In this document: piece by piece, positions 51,135 to 62,886 of the stretch
Numbering within the stretch: position 1 is the first letter of the stretch
Layout: the number at the start of each line of letters is the position of its first letter
NCBI GenBank assembly: GCA_022592435.1
Contig: JABYQS010000007.1
Location: 458,407 to 522,406, forward strand
Origin: Cerioporus squamosus
Lineage: Eukaryota; Basidiomycota; Agaricomycetes; Polyporales; Polyporaceae
DNA length: 64,000 nucleotides
Direction of reading: 5' to 3'
Notes under the pieces: generated by a model
The model's input: only the letters and a program-made list of their open reading frames with translations
Told to the model about the DNA's origin: nothing
The model's database searches: none
Translations under genes and position numbers: made by a program

Positions 51135-51365
51135 ACTCTCTATGCAAGTGAAAGCCAGGTGAAACAGGATGAGTCTCGGATGCTCATTTGTACAAGCTAG
51201 AAAAGCAACTAATTCAAGTAGAGGGCGCGGAGAGCAATTCAACCAGCACAAATATGCAATTGAAAGCCGGGTAGTGGAGGTCGATTGGAACGCTCGGATG
51301 CTCATTCGTACAAGCACAGACATGAAAGGTGGAAGGAGGAGCAACTCAACAAGCACAGATATATG
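51135..51365 (+). repeat. Diverged tandem duplication downstream of Ran, about 110-116 bp unit
   Basis: CGGATGCTCATTTGTACAAG at about 51178 recurs as CGGATGCTCATTCGTACAAG at about 51294. Similarly, GAAAGCCAGGTG / GAAAGCCGGGTA and AATTCAACCAGCACAAATA / AACTCAACAAGCACAGATA recur in the same order. Two diverged copies of a roughly 110-base unit lie in the space between the convergent Ran gene and the minus-strand gene ending at 51415. Confidence 0.7.
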
Positions 51366-51414
51366 GCTATGATCTATCATCCTACACATATCCTGACCAT
51401 TATTTACCATCGCC

Positions 51415-52678
51415 TTACCCCTGCTTCGCCTCGATGAGGTCGTCCAGTCCGTCTACGATGAACTTGTACTCCAGCGGCGTGATCTTGCGGTCCACGACGA
51501 GGACGTACAGCCAGTCACCTCTATTCCGCAGCCGTGCAAGCCCGTGCAAACTGCCTGCGTCTCGCACACCTGCCGTGTGGAACACCGGGAGAAGATGGTC
51601 CAACGGCTGAGCGAGATTGTGCAGGAACGTCGCGACCGGGTTCGCGAAGCTTGCCGTTGACAGAGTACTAGTCCTGCTGGAGCTCGAGGAGAGAAGTGGT
51701 CGCTGGGCTCGGGACGGACGCGGTTGGCATTGGTTCGGCGGGGTGCGCTCTGAGAGAGGCGAAGACGGAGGGTGCTGGATCGCGTTGGTGTGCTCACCTG
51801 AGTGAACTGAGTAGCTTGGGCGCTTTGTATAGTGCTCAGAGTTTGCGACGAGCTCTGGTGCGCATCCTGTACATGACAGATTCATATCAATAAGTAGGTC
51901 GCGGTCATACGGGATGCGGGGCATGGGATACCTCAGGATCCAGTGACTGGCCGGAGGACACATCGTCGTTCTCCTTGTTGTTCTCTGGCTTGCTCTGGCT
52001 GCGGTCGGTCTTCTGAGTTGATGCGCCCCTGCTCCGCGACTTGGACGATTTGGGGGGAGCAGACTCGGTGGACCGAGCCGGTGCGCCTCTCCGATGTGCC
52101 CGCCCCTTCTGCGAATGAGGGTTCAGTTCCAGCATACAGCCGGGGAATTGCGAAGAGTTCTCTCTTACTCGCGCTTTGTGGCTCCAATTCAGCCATATCT
52201 TGGCGTAGGCTATGGCCGGCCAAGCATCTTCGTACGCGTCCATAACGTCGATGTGTCTCGACACCTGGGCTCGGTGGTCAATCTCGAGTTGGGAGAGCAA
52301 GCTTCCAGTACGAAGAGCTCACGCTGCGTACATATCTCGCCATCGTTTCCTTGGGCTGCTGACTGTACGCCTTAGAGGCGTCGAGATGGCGAGATGCGCA
52401 CACGCTCATCGTTTCCTGGGAAAGTGGTATGAGCAGCTTCACGGGTGGCTTGTAGCAGGACGCTAACCACATATGCTTTCATTTTCTTCTGATCGCCTGT
52501 AAGCCCCATGAGGGCTTGCATGGATCGTTCGGGGAACCGGCACTCGGTATAGAGGGTCAAGGGGAGGGACCTGGGTCGGGAATAGACGTCGCGAGCGTGC
52601 TTCCCCGGTTTCCCACCTGCTAGTGCAAGTGGTCAGTGACAGATCAAAGGAGAGAGATGAGGACACCACCGCACCCAT
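51415..52678 (-). CDS. Conserved-looking hypothetical protein, PTC7 neighbour
   Basis: No family is recognised. The model starts at ATG 52678 with only one and a third codons on the first exon (donor gtgcgg), then GKPGKHARDVYSRPRS and ECRFPERSMQALMGLTGDQ with KKMKAYV (about 52617-52470). Further exons read ETMSVCASRHLDASKAYSQQ (about 52410), VSRHIDVMDAYEDAWPAIAY with AKIWLNWSHKAR (about 52270-52175), and a Lys/Ser-rich disordered stretch (about 52118-51940). The C-terminus begins FANPVATFLHNLAQPLDHLL and ends DGLDDLIEAKQG*; its short helices resemble a SAM-like bundle. Splice sites and phases agree across all joins. It starts only about 230 bases from PTC7 on the other strand, so the two probably share a promoter. 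Confidence 0.6.
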
Positions 52679-52910
52679 TTTCCTCTGTGCTGCGTGCTGC
52701 GTATCAGAAGTCGGCCAGGCAGATGAATGTCGGGGTTCTGCAAGCTTCGGGAGCCTGCAGGGCAGCCTTAACGCAGCACAGGAGGCTGCCAGAATTGCAG
52801 AGCTTCACACCTTTAGGGCTTTCTGACCTCGCGCTGATCCTGCTGGCCATGGCTGCCCTGGAAGCAAGACGGCGACGTGCAGGGACGCGTCAAGACGCGT
52901 CGCTCATGTG
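52679..52910. promoter_or_regulatory. Short bidirectional promoter, hypothetical gene / PTC7
   Basis: Only 232 bases separate two head-to-head start codons (52678 on minus, 52911 on plus). Both promoters must lie here or overlap the genes. No TATA box or binding site could be assigned by eye. Confidence 0.45.
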
Positions 52911-54703
52911 ATGCGCGTTTTCGGCAGCTTCTTGGGCGCTTACAGCCGAAATTACGCTCGGCTCATCCGCAACGCCAGCTCCATCGAGCGCACGCCACGG
53001 ACCTCCGTTCTCCCTCCTTCTGCACCTCCTTCTCGACCTTGGCTTTCCGCGTATCTACTCGCCATCACATCTTACAACTGGTCGATGACTCTGTCTGTGT
53101 CCGTGTCTAGTGCAGCTGCGCTTGTGAAGAAGGCTCCCCGGACTGCGTCACCGACGGCCATTGCACAATGTCTCGCTTCGAAGAGACACGCGCGCACTTA
53201 CTCGTCCTCGTCCCTTCCACGACCATACCGTTTCCATGTAGGCGCGAGCTGGGCAGGCAAGCCTCCGGACCCGCGGGGTCCTCGCGTGAAGAGCGAGCCG
53301 TTCCCTCCGGACAGCCCAATAGGCAAGTGGAGGGACGTGACGCTCTCGAGGCCTAACCCGGGGGCGGGGAAGCACATAGGGGAGGATTTCTTCTACATCC
53401 AAGATGTGAGTGCTTCATCAATCTGCGTTTCGATATGTCACATGTTGAAGGGCGGACGGGACATACAGATGCGCGAAAAATCGGTATGTCGCGCTCTCTG
53501 CCAATTCAGTGCCCCCACACGCAGCGCTCAGACCATTTAATAGGGCGTGTCGCTAGGCGTCGCGGACGGCGTCGGCGGTTGGACAGAGTCTGGGATAGAC
53601 CCCTCGCTGTTCTCCCAAGCCCTTATGTACCATGCGCACCGATATTCAAAGGCAGCCTGGCCCGGCGAACCCGAAGTGGACCCCACACAGGAGTACGAGG
53701 AGCGCGAACAAGTCGAGGGCTGGGAGCTCTCACCATTAGAGTGCTTGGAGTCTGCGTACGGCGGTGTGCTGCGAGAACGGAACGTGGTGGCAGGTGCGTG
53801 CGACCGGGTCCACCATTAGAGGCACTGTCCTGACGCGCCTCTACTTAACAGGTTCGAGTACAGCGTGTATCATGACGCTGAACGCGTCGACGGGAGTGTT
53901 ACGCGCCGCAAAGTATGGCGTCTCTTCATCGTTAGTCGAAGCAGGAATACCGATTTACGCGCCTTTTCCAGTCTCGGAGACAGTGGATTCCTGGTTATCC
54001 GAGGGTCCACGGTAGTCTACCAGCAACGACCCCAGACCCATTTCTTCAATTGCCCAAAGTAAGCTACTTTCTCGTGTGATGCGTCGCTGCTGCTAACCTT
54101 GCCATTTGGTAGACAACTGTCAAAACTGCCTACTTCGCAGAACCGTTTCTCGCGCGCGGTCGTTGACTACCCAAGCGACGCAGATCTGTGCGAACTCAAG
54201 CTCCGACATGGAGACATCATCATCACATATGTACGTCTGTGGGATTCCAGCAGTTGTTCGGTTCTGCTGACGCGCGGATACAGACTGACGGTCTATCAGA
54301 CAACGTCTTCCCGTCGGAGATGGTGGCCATATGTTCTTTGGTGGTGAGACAGTACCAGCTGTCAAGGCGCACAATCACTCCGAGTGGTGAGGTTGAGGTC
54401 GAAGGAACCGTCGAGGACCGGGAGGTGCAGGTCATGGCTGAACGACTAGTGGACTATGCCCGGATGTGTATGAACAATACTAAGCGGGTCAGTCCGTTTG
54501 AGAGGGCGGCCGCCCGCGAGGGGATGTATTTCCGCGGTGGGGTGAGTGCTCCGACTGTGTCCCTCGCTTTACCAGTTTGCTGACGATGACGTGAGCGTAG
54601 AAAGTGGACGAGTGAGTGATCTGCGTGGCCTACAATGAAGAGTTCACTGACTTGATGTTGCAGTGTGACAGTGATTGTCACCACGGTCCAGGAAGTGATC
54701 TAG
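52911..54703 (+). CDS. PTC7: PTC7-type mitochondrial PP2C phosphatase
   Basis: A Mg/Mn-dependent Ser/Thr phosphatase of the PTC7/PPTC7 group; yeast Ptc7 works in mitochondria and supports coenzyme Q synthesis. The N-terminus from ATG 52911 (MRVFGSFLGAYSRNYARLIR) is basic and acid-free, a good presequence. Metal-binding motifs are GEDFFYI (about 53380), GVSLGVADGVGGWTESGIDP (about 53545-53605), LGDSGFLVIRG (about 53975, across an intron), TDGLSDNVFPSEM (about 54285-54320) and VDDVTVIVTTVQEVI* at the end. GVGGW.E.G.DPS.FS is the PTC7 signature. About seven introns. A later Met (MTLSVSVSS, about 53080) could be an alternative start. No catalytic residue is missing. Confidence 0.9.
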
Positions 54704-55630
54704 AACTATCTTGCACACCGAAGACTATCTGGTCGGTCTTCCCGCTTGAGCTTCATACCTGATTTCTGACCGAAATTTCGTTTACAGACTCAAGCATAGA
54801 CATTCACGATCTAGATACCGAGCATGGCTAACCTATGATACCCTAATGCGGAACACCTGTAATTGTATGTGTAGAGAGCAGTATATTCGTCGCTTCGTTG
54901 TACTTGTGCGTCACGAGTAGGGCGTTAGGGCTGCGGGTATACAGGTGAGTGTCGTTGCACCGGACACCGCTTCTCTCTTCTTACTTACCGCTCCCCAGTT
55001 ACCAGCCGCCTGACTCGGACGGAGGTTAAACGGTGTTGTCCCTAGGACCTTCAGTATACATCGGACAATCCTCCAACGCGAGACTACGATTGTGACGGCT
55101 CAAGCCTTGAGCGCTGAGCCCTGATGCACTGGTGACCGCGACTTGGTCAGTTCACTTGAGGGTTCCCTGTCTAGTATATGTCCGTGGGCACAGCTTCGGC
55201 GGGGGTATCAGCGGTGATACTGCACCGGTCCTCCGCCAAGCACGTGCGGCCTGTGCGCCGGCGACAGGGCGTTGCAAACGGAGCTCCATCGAGAGAACTG
55301 CCTGTCACATTGGCGGGGACATACTCCCCATGCTGCATGATGCTCAGTGCTGCGTTTCTCCTTGGCATGTCAGAATGGACTCATAGTGAGCCTGCTGCTA
55401 CCCTCCAGTGCGAAGGATCGAATGTGGCGGGTATCCCGGACGTTACGCTCGCGAGTACTCCGATGTGGCTCTTTTGTTCTCTGTACATGCTCATCATGCG
55501 GTGTGTGGCGGAGCGGTTCTTCATCGGAGCCAGATTGAATGCGAGCGCCCGCAGTTTTTCGCTGGGATTTGGGGCTTGTGTTCAGGCAAAAAGCAAAGGG
55601 GCTTCGCGGGGATGCACGGACGCTTGGGAA
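54704..55630. other. Intergenic, nothing recognised
   Basis: Downstream flank of PTC7, AT-richer at first (about 54720-54960). A long open + strand frame (about 55178-55633) runs into the adjacent transposon end and shows no domain or conserved-looking pattern. No RNA gene was found. Confidence 0.4.
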
Positions 55631-56011
55631 TAGGGCTGCTCAATTCTTAGAGATTGAATCCCAAGCAATTCGAATCCCACAAAACCTGCGTTAGCCGAGT
55701 GATCGGTGGCAGTGGCACTGAAAACCGGGCTCAGAGCGACGAGGCGAGCGGCCTTTTTGCAACCTGCGTACGGGGAGCTGTCTTTAACCAGTCCCCTTCA
55801 GATTTGACTCACAGGATGCAGAAAGTTCCTGCTTGCCGTCGATACCGCACAGATCCATGTCAGAGGACTACAAGACGGCGGGACGAGGTTTGTCGAGAGG
55901 CAGGATCGACAAGCGCTGAACCACCCGGCTGGCAGCCGCTCTCGGCTAACGCAGCTTTTCCTGGGATTCGAATTGCTCGGGATTCAATTCTCTAAGAATT
56001 GAGCAGCCCTA
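55631..56011. mobile_element. 381-bp MITE with about 70-bp terminal inverted repeats, TAGGGCTG ends
   Basis: Left arm 55631-55699 and right arm 55941-56011 are reverse complements with only a few differences. Both begin TAGGGCTGCTCAATTCTTAG and end at GTTAGCCGAG. TAGGG ends recall hAT transposons, but the flanks (CTTGGGAA and ATCGAAAA) give no 8-bp duplication, so the class is not certain. It is non-coding and lies about 300 bases upstream of the FKS1 start. Confidence 0.75.
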
Positions 56012-56306
56012 ATCGAAAATACATGGACAGACGGCAGCAACATCATCATGAGCAGGATAGGCGGAGTGATGATGGAACGGTGTCGGGAGGACGGCCTGTT
56101 TGGGGAGGGCGGCAACGGCTTCCCACGCAACCGATGGTACAAACAAGGGGACGGTTTCAAGCATCTCCTCCACTCGCTCGTCTTCCTCCTCCTCCTCAAG
56201 CCCAGACCCAACACTAGTTGTTGCTGGTCGTTTCACTCCTTTGTCCACCACGTCTTCCCAGCTTCGCCAAAGCTTAGCCCGTCTCTGACGGCCATCTTTT
56301 CTCCCC
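56012..56306. promoter_or_regulatory. FKS1 upstream region
   Basis: The 295 bases between the transposon and the glucan synthase start. A C/T-rich tract (about 56160-56200, CTCCTCCTCCTC type) and the CCTTTGTCCACC...CCATCTTTTCTCCCC leader resemble a fungal core promoter. No specific site is claimed. Confidence 0.4.
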
Positions 56307-59300
56307 ATGGCTGCGCGCCCGCCCTACGGCCAGAACCCCTTCTCCAATCAACCCCAATACGCCCGCCAGTACTCGGACTCGGACGCAGACTCCTATACCA
56401 GCCGCAACGCAAGCAGCGTCCCACTAGCGTCTTCCGGCTACTACGATGGCACCTATACGCCCCAATGTGAGTGTTCTCCCCGCTCAAGCTGTGTGTTTGC
56501 GTGGACTCGGACGCCCTCCGCTCGCCGCCCGTGATGGTTTCATCAGCGGTCCTCAATGAGTTGCTGGCCCTGAGATACAGCAATGCCTCCAGCTGTATAC
56601 AGGATATAGAGCTTGAGACGTGTCGCCACCACCGTTCGTCACCATGCCCCCGCCGTACCGGCCAACGCACGACACCTCATCGACGGAGTCTGTCGGGCTT
56701 TTGCCCTACACCTCGGGCGACGAGACTCGTCCGAGACGCATCTCCGACGAGTCTTCGGAGCACCTACACATGCCCAGCTATCCTTATGAGCAACCCCCAA
56801 TACCCAGTCATCCTCGTGACCGACGAATGCTGACCCCTTCTCCTCCAGCCGGCGATGAAGCAGGCTTCCCTGGAGGCTACAACAGGCACTACAGCGCCTC
56901 TGTCGAGTCGCATATGAGCGGCGCCACGAGCATCGCTCCTAACAACCCATTCGCCGACATCCCAGGGTCGAGCGACCCATTTCCCGCCTGGTCCGCGGAC
57001 CGCCAGATACCCATGTCGACGGAGGAGATTGAGGATATCTTCTTGGACCTCGCTCAAAAGTTCGGATTCCAGAAGGACTCGATGCGTAACATGGTACGTC
57101 CATCTCCCTGCACAATCCGCTGCCTAAGCTTTCCCTCGGCCCCTTCCATGTTTTTGCCCAACGCCGTGCTAAAACGCTCGTGATGACAGTTCGACTTTCT
57201 GATGACCCTCCTTGATTCGAGAGCGTCTCGCATGACGCCGAATCAGGCTCTCCTCACCGTGCATGCGGACTACATCGGCGGTCAGCACGCGAACTACCGG
57301 AAGTGGTACTTCGCCGCACAGCTTAACCTCGACGACGCCGTGGGCCAGACCCAGAACCCCGGCCTGCAGCGCCTCCGGAGTGTGAAGGGTGCCCCGAAGG
57401 GCTCCAAGTCCCTCGACAGTGCCCTCAACCGATGGCGCAACGCGATGAACAACATGAGCCAGTACGACCGTCTCCGACAGGTCGCCCTCTACCTTCTGTG
57501 CTGGGGTGAGGCTGGCAACGTTCGTTTCACGCCGGAGTGTTTGTGTTTCATCTTCAAGTGCGCGGATGACTACTATCGGAGTCCCGAGTGCCAGAACAGG
57601 GTGGACCCCGTCCCTGAGGGCCTGTACCTCGAGACAGTCATTAAGCCGCTGTACCGGTTCATGCGCGATCAGGGCTACGAGGTCGTCGATGGCAAGTTCG
57701 TCCGTCGGGAGAAGGACCACGACCAGATCATTGGTTATGATGACATCAACCAGCTATTCTGGTACCCCGAGGGTATTGCAAAGATCATACTGCAGGACAA
57801 CGTGAGTGTACCTACTTGCCTCCCCTATGAAACTATTGCTCACTGTTCGATCGTAGACCCGCCTCATCGACGTCCCTCCCGCGCAGCGGTTCACGAAGTT
57901 CGGGCGTATCGCGTGGAACCGTGTCTTCTTCAAGACGTTCTTCGAGAAGCGGTCTTCCGCACACCTTCTTGTCAACTTCAATCGGGTGTGGATCATCCAT
58001 GTTGCCGTTTTTTGGTTCTACACCGCCTTCAACTCGCCCAAAGTTTACGCGCCGAAGAACAAGCAGTTCCCTTCTGCACCTATGACATGGTCCGCGACCG
58101 CTCTTGGAGGAGCCGTCGCTACGCTCATCATGATCGCCGCGACTATCGCGGAGTTCTCGTACATCCCCACTAGTTGGCACAACGCTGGACACCTCACTGC
58201 TCGTCTCGTCTTCCTCCTCATCCTCCTTGCTCTCACTGGCGGACCCACGTTCTACATCGCGCTTGTTGACGACCGTCCTGGCCAGGGTAACATTCCTCTC
58301 ATCATCGGTATCGCGCAGTTCTTCCTCTCCGTCGTCGTCACGGTTGCGTTCAGCATCATCCCGTCTGGACGTTTGTTCGGCGATCGTGTGGCTGGCAAGT
58401 CACGGAAGTACATGGCCTCCCAGACTTTCACCGCTTCGTACCCGGACCTTACGCGCAGTGCCCGCATGGCGTCCCTCTCGCTCTGGCTGCTGATTTTCGG
58501 CTGCAAGTTCACCGAGTCATACTTCTTCTTGACGTCGAACTTCAGTAGCCCAGTGGCCGTCATGGCGAGGACGAAGGTCTTGAACTGCAGCGACAAGTAC
58601 TTTGGGTCTGCCCTGTGCAGCAACCAGGTCCCGTTCGCGCTGGCTATCATGTACGTCATGGACCTGATTCTGTTCTTCCTGGATACGTACCTGTGGTATG
58701 TCATCTGGATCGTCGTGTTCTCGGTGGCCCGATCATTCCACCTCGGTCTGTCTATCTGGACGCCGTGGAAGGAGGTTTACACGAGGATGCCGAAGCGGAT
58801 TTACGCAAAGCTCCTCGCCACATCTGAGATGGAAGTGAAGTACAAGCCCAAGGTACGTATATGTCCCCGCTTCTCCAGCATCGAAGCTCACGATAACTCC
58901 AGGTCCTCGTGTCTCAAGTCTGGAACGCTATCATCATTTCCATGTACCGCGAGCACCTTCTCTCCATCCACCACGTACAACGCCTCCTCTACCACCAGGT
59001 CGACGGTCCCGATGGTCGTCGCACCCTCCGCGCGCCCCCCTTCTTCACGAACAACACCGGCAACGAGAGCGACTTCTTCCCCGTGGGCGGCGAGGCCGAG
59101 CGTCGTATCTCGTTCTTTGCCTCATCGCTCACGACTGCGCTCCCGGAGGCCCTGCCCGTTGATTCGATGCCTACGTTCACCGTCCTCGTCCCGCACTACT
59201 CTGAGAAGATCTTGCTGAGTCTTCGCGAGATCATCAAGGAGGAAGACCAGAACACCCGCGTTACCCTCCTCGAGTACATGAAGCAGCTGCACCCGGTCGA

Positions 59301-62300
59301 ATGGGACAATTTCGTCAAGGACACGAAGATTCTCGCGGAGGAGTCAGAGACTATGACATTCGATGGCACGCAGAGCGTGAATGAGAAGTCGGGCTCCAAA
59401 CGTGTGGACGACCTCCCCTTCTACTGCATCGGTTTCAAGACGGCCGCGCCTGAGTACACCCTCCGTACCCGTATTTGGGCTTCCTTGCGTGCACAGACGC
59501 TGTACCGTACCGTCTCCGGCATGATGAACTACTCAAAGGCCATCAAGCTCCTCTACCGCGTCGAGAACCCGCAGATCGTGCAGCGCTTCGCTGGCAACAC
59601 GGATCGTCTCGAGCGCGAGCTTGAGCGCATGTCTCGCCGGAAATTCAAGTTCGCCGTTTCCATGCAGCGCTACGCCAAGTTCAACAAGGAGGAGATCGAG
59701 AATGCCGAGTTCTTGCTCCGCGCCTACCCCGACCTCCAGATCGCGTATCTCGACGAAGAGCCTGCCCCGCAAGGTGGTGACCCCCGTCTCTTCTCGGTTC
59801 TCATCGACGGTCACTCCGAGATCGACGAGCAGACTGGGAAGCGTAAGCCCAAGTTCCGTGTCGAGCTCCCTGGTAACCCCATTCTCGGTGACGGCAAGTC
59901 GGACAACCAGAACCACGCCATCATCTTCTACCGCGGCGAGTTCCTGCAGCTTATCGATGCCAACCAGGACAACTACCTGGAGGAGTGTATCAAGATCCGG
60001 AACATCCTCGGCGAGTTCGAGCAGTACAACGTCTCGAGCCAGAGCCCGTACGCGCAGTGGGGTCAGAAGGAGTTCTCCAAGTTCCCTGTCGCCATCGTCG
60101 GTACGCGCGAGTACATCTTTTCGGAGAACATCGGTATTCTCGGTGACATCGCCGCCGGCAAGGAGCAGACGTTCGGTACACTCACGCCGCGTGTGCTCGC
60201 GTGGATCGGAGGAAAGCTGCACTACGGTCACCCCGATTTCCTGAACGCGACGTTCATGACGACGCGCGGCGGTGTGTCGAAGGCGCAGAAGGGTCTCCAC
60301 CTGAACGAGGATATTTTCGCAGGTATGACTGCCATCTCCCGTGGCGGTCGTATCAAGCACTCGGAGTACTACCAGTGCGGAAAGGGTCGTGATCTCGGTT
60401 TCGGTACCATCCTGAATTTCCAGACCAAACTCGGAACGGGTATGGGTGAGCAGATGCTCAGTCGCGAGTACTACTACCTCGGCACCCAGCTCCCCATCGA
60501 CCGCTTCCTCACGTTCTACTACGGTCACCCCGGTTTCCACATCAACAACATCTTGGTTATCTACTCCATCCAGACGTTCATGGTGACCCGTGAGTGTCCT
60601 GTCGAGCGTGCGTCAAGGTGCATGTTACTGACCGTTCCGTAGTCCTCTACCTCGGTACCCTCAACAAGCAGCTGGCTATTTGCAAGGTCGACTCACAAGG
60701 CAACGTCCTCATCGGCGAGGTCAACTGCTACAACCTCATCCCGGTGTTCGATTGGATCAAGCACTGTATCATCTCGATCTTCTTGGTGTTCTTCATCGCC
60801 TTCTTGCCGTTGTTCATGCAGGGTGAGTCACTCGCACATCCCAGATTCTGCTTATCGCCTGCTGAAACTCTGCCTCAGAGCTTCTTGAGCGTGGTACCGG
60901 CAAGGCGCTCGTCCGTCTTGGCAAGCACTTTTTGTCGCTGTCGCCGATCTTCGAGGTGTTCTCGACCCAGATCTACTCGCAGTCCATTCAGAGCAACTTG
61001 ACATTCGGTGGGGCCCGGTACATCGCCACGGGTCGTGGATTCGCGACAACTCGTATTTCCTTCAGCATCCTCTACTCGCGGTTTGCTGGACCCAGTATCT
61101 ACATGGGTATGCGGAACCTCCTCTTGCTCCTCTACGCCACCATGTCCATCTACACGCCGTTCCTCATCTACTTCTGGGTGTCGGTCCTTTCCCTGTGCAT
61201 TGCGCCATTCGTCTTCAACCCGCACCAATTCTCGTACTCGGACTTCATCATCGACTACCGGGAGTTCCTCCGCTGGATGTCGCGCGGCAACTCGCGCGCG
61301 AAGGCGAGCAGCTGGTACGGGTACTGCCGGCTGTCGCGGACGATGATCACGGGCTACAAGAAGAAGAAGCTGGGGCACCCGTCGGACAAGATGTCGGGCG
61401 ACGCGCCGCGCGCAAAGTGGCGGAGCGTGATCTTCTCCGAGGTGATCCTCCCGCTTTGCGGCGCGACGATCTTCGTCGTGGCGTACATGTTCGTGAAGTC
61501 GTTCCCGGACCAGAACGGCAACCAGCCGCCGAGCCCGCTCATCCGCATCGGTATCATCGCGGTCGGCCCGGTGGTGTGGAACGCGACGGTGTTGTTGGCG
61601 CTGTTCTTCGTCTCGCTGTTCATCGGACCGATGATGGACGGATGGGCGCGGTTCCCGTCCTTCATGGCCTCGATCGCGCACTTGTTGGGCCTCATCGGTC
61701 TCGTCGCCTTCTTCGAGTTCTTCGTGAGTACCTTGCAACACTTCGTATCATTTAGATCGATTCTAACCCATGCGTCTAGTGGTTCCTCGAGCTCTGGGAC
61801 GCCTCGCACGCCGTACTGGGAGTCATCGCGATCATCGCCATCCAGCGCGCCATCCAGAAGATCCTCATCTCGGTGTTCCTGTCTCGCGAGCTGAAGCACG
61901 AGGAGACGAACCGGGCGTGGTGGTCGGGCAAGTGGTACGGGCGCGGGCTCGGCTCGTCGGCGTTCTCGCAGCCGGCGCGTGAGTTCGTGGTGAAGATCGT
62001 GGAGATGTCGCTGTGGACATCGGACTTCCTCCTCGCGCACCTGCTGCTGGTCGTGATGTCGCCGCCGATGTTCATTCCGTTCGTGGACAGGCTGCACTCC
62101 ACAATGCTGTGTAAGTCTTTCTTCCTGGGAGCTGTGTGGTATGTGATGCTCACAAGATTGTTTTTTCCAGTCTGGCTGCGGCCCTCGAAGCAGATTCGCC
62201 CGCCCCTCTTCTCGACGAAGCAGAAGCGGCAGCGGAGGTGGATTGTACGTGACTTCCGGTCGAACTCGCACGAGATTGTGTACTCACGCATACCGCACGA

Positions 62301-62477
62301 CAGGTCCTGAAGTACTCGCTGATCTACATCATCGTGGTTGCTTTCCTCGCCGCTCTCATCGTCCTGCGTACGTCCCTCCTCTCTTTGCCCGCGCTCCCCC
62401 TCTCTGACACGCTTTCCACAGCCGCACTGTTCCGGGACCGCATCACGTTCAACTGTACTGTATGCCAGAATATCTAA
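56307..62477 (+). CDS. FKS1: 1,3-beta-D-glucan synthase catalytic subunit
   Basis: Plasma-membrane enzyme (family GT48) that makes 1,3-beta-glucan from UDP-glucose for the cell wall, under control of Rho1. The N-terminus is disordered ([20 protein letters not shown]). FKS1 domain 1 covers about 57190-57800 ([40 protein letters not shown]). Membrane helices follow at 57990-58760. The large cytosolic catalytic block spans about 58900-60640 ([51 protein letters not shown]). C-terminal helices run to [18 protein letters not shown]. Length of about 1,780 residues is normal. About ten introns. Echinocandin hot spot 1 reads FLTSNFSSP (58526-58552) and hot spot 2 DWIKHCII (from 60750), both unlike the sensitive ascomycete sequences. 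The start is ATG 56307. Confidence 0.96.
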
Positions 62478-62886
62478 GCTAATGCCCGCGCACGCGCACG
62501 TCGCACGTCCTCTTTCTTCTCTCTTCGCTTTCTGACCGTGCTGTGGCGACGCTCTCTCCCTCCCCACATATCCACCACCGTCCGCCTCGCTTGCCGGGCA
62601 CCATTCGCTTGTACACAGCTGACTCGTTGAACGTTGACGTCTTGACCCTTGACATTGCCGCCTTGCATTGGACCTTGTAACTCTACATAGATCTATACAG
62701 CCATCTTATTAAGCATACGTTTCATCTGCCTGTGTCTGGATGCTGATGATGCTCCGTCGTCTACTCTCGCGGTCGGTCAGAGAGTGCGGCGTGTCAGAAT
62801 ATGGGTTCGACTTCCAGTGTGATGGATACAAATGCTAATGATACATGAACGTTATGTTCGAATGCTTCGTCTACCGTGCCGCTCAA
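62478..62886. other. Convergent 3' intergenic region
   Basis: Tail-to-tail space between the glucan synthase gene and the small minus-strand gene. It holds the two 3' untranslated regions. A GGGTTCGACTTCC string at about 62805 was checked as a possible tRNA B-box and does not belong to a foldable tRNA. Confidence 0.5.

Noticed and set aside
55178..55633. 151-codon + strand frame upstream of the FKS1-side MITE
   Set aside because: No domain, no splice partners, and it runs into the transposon end.
59533..60540. 335-codon minus-strand open frame
   Set aside because: Antisense to the FKS1 catalytic block; its Val/Leu/Glu/Thr bias mirrors the codon use of the sense strand.
61354..62271. Long minus-strand open frames opposite the FKS1 C-terminus
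   Set aside because: They are antisense shadows of a clearly coding, conserved membrane domain in GC-rich DNA.
62795..62815. GGGTTCGACTTCC as a tRNA B-box near the FKS1 3' end
   Set aside because: No acceptor pairing or anticodon arm could be drawn around it.
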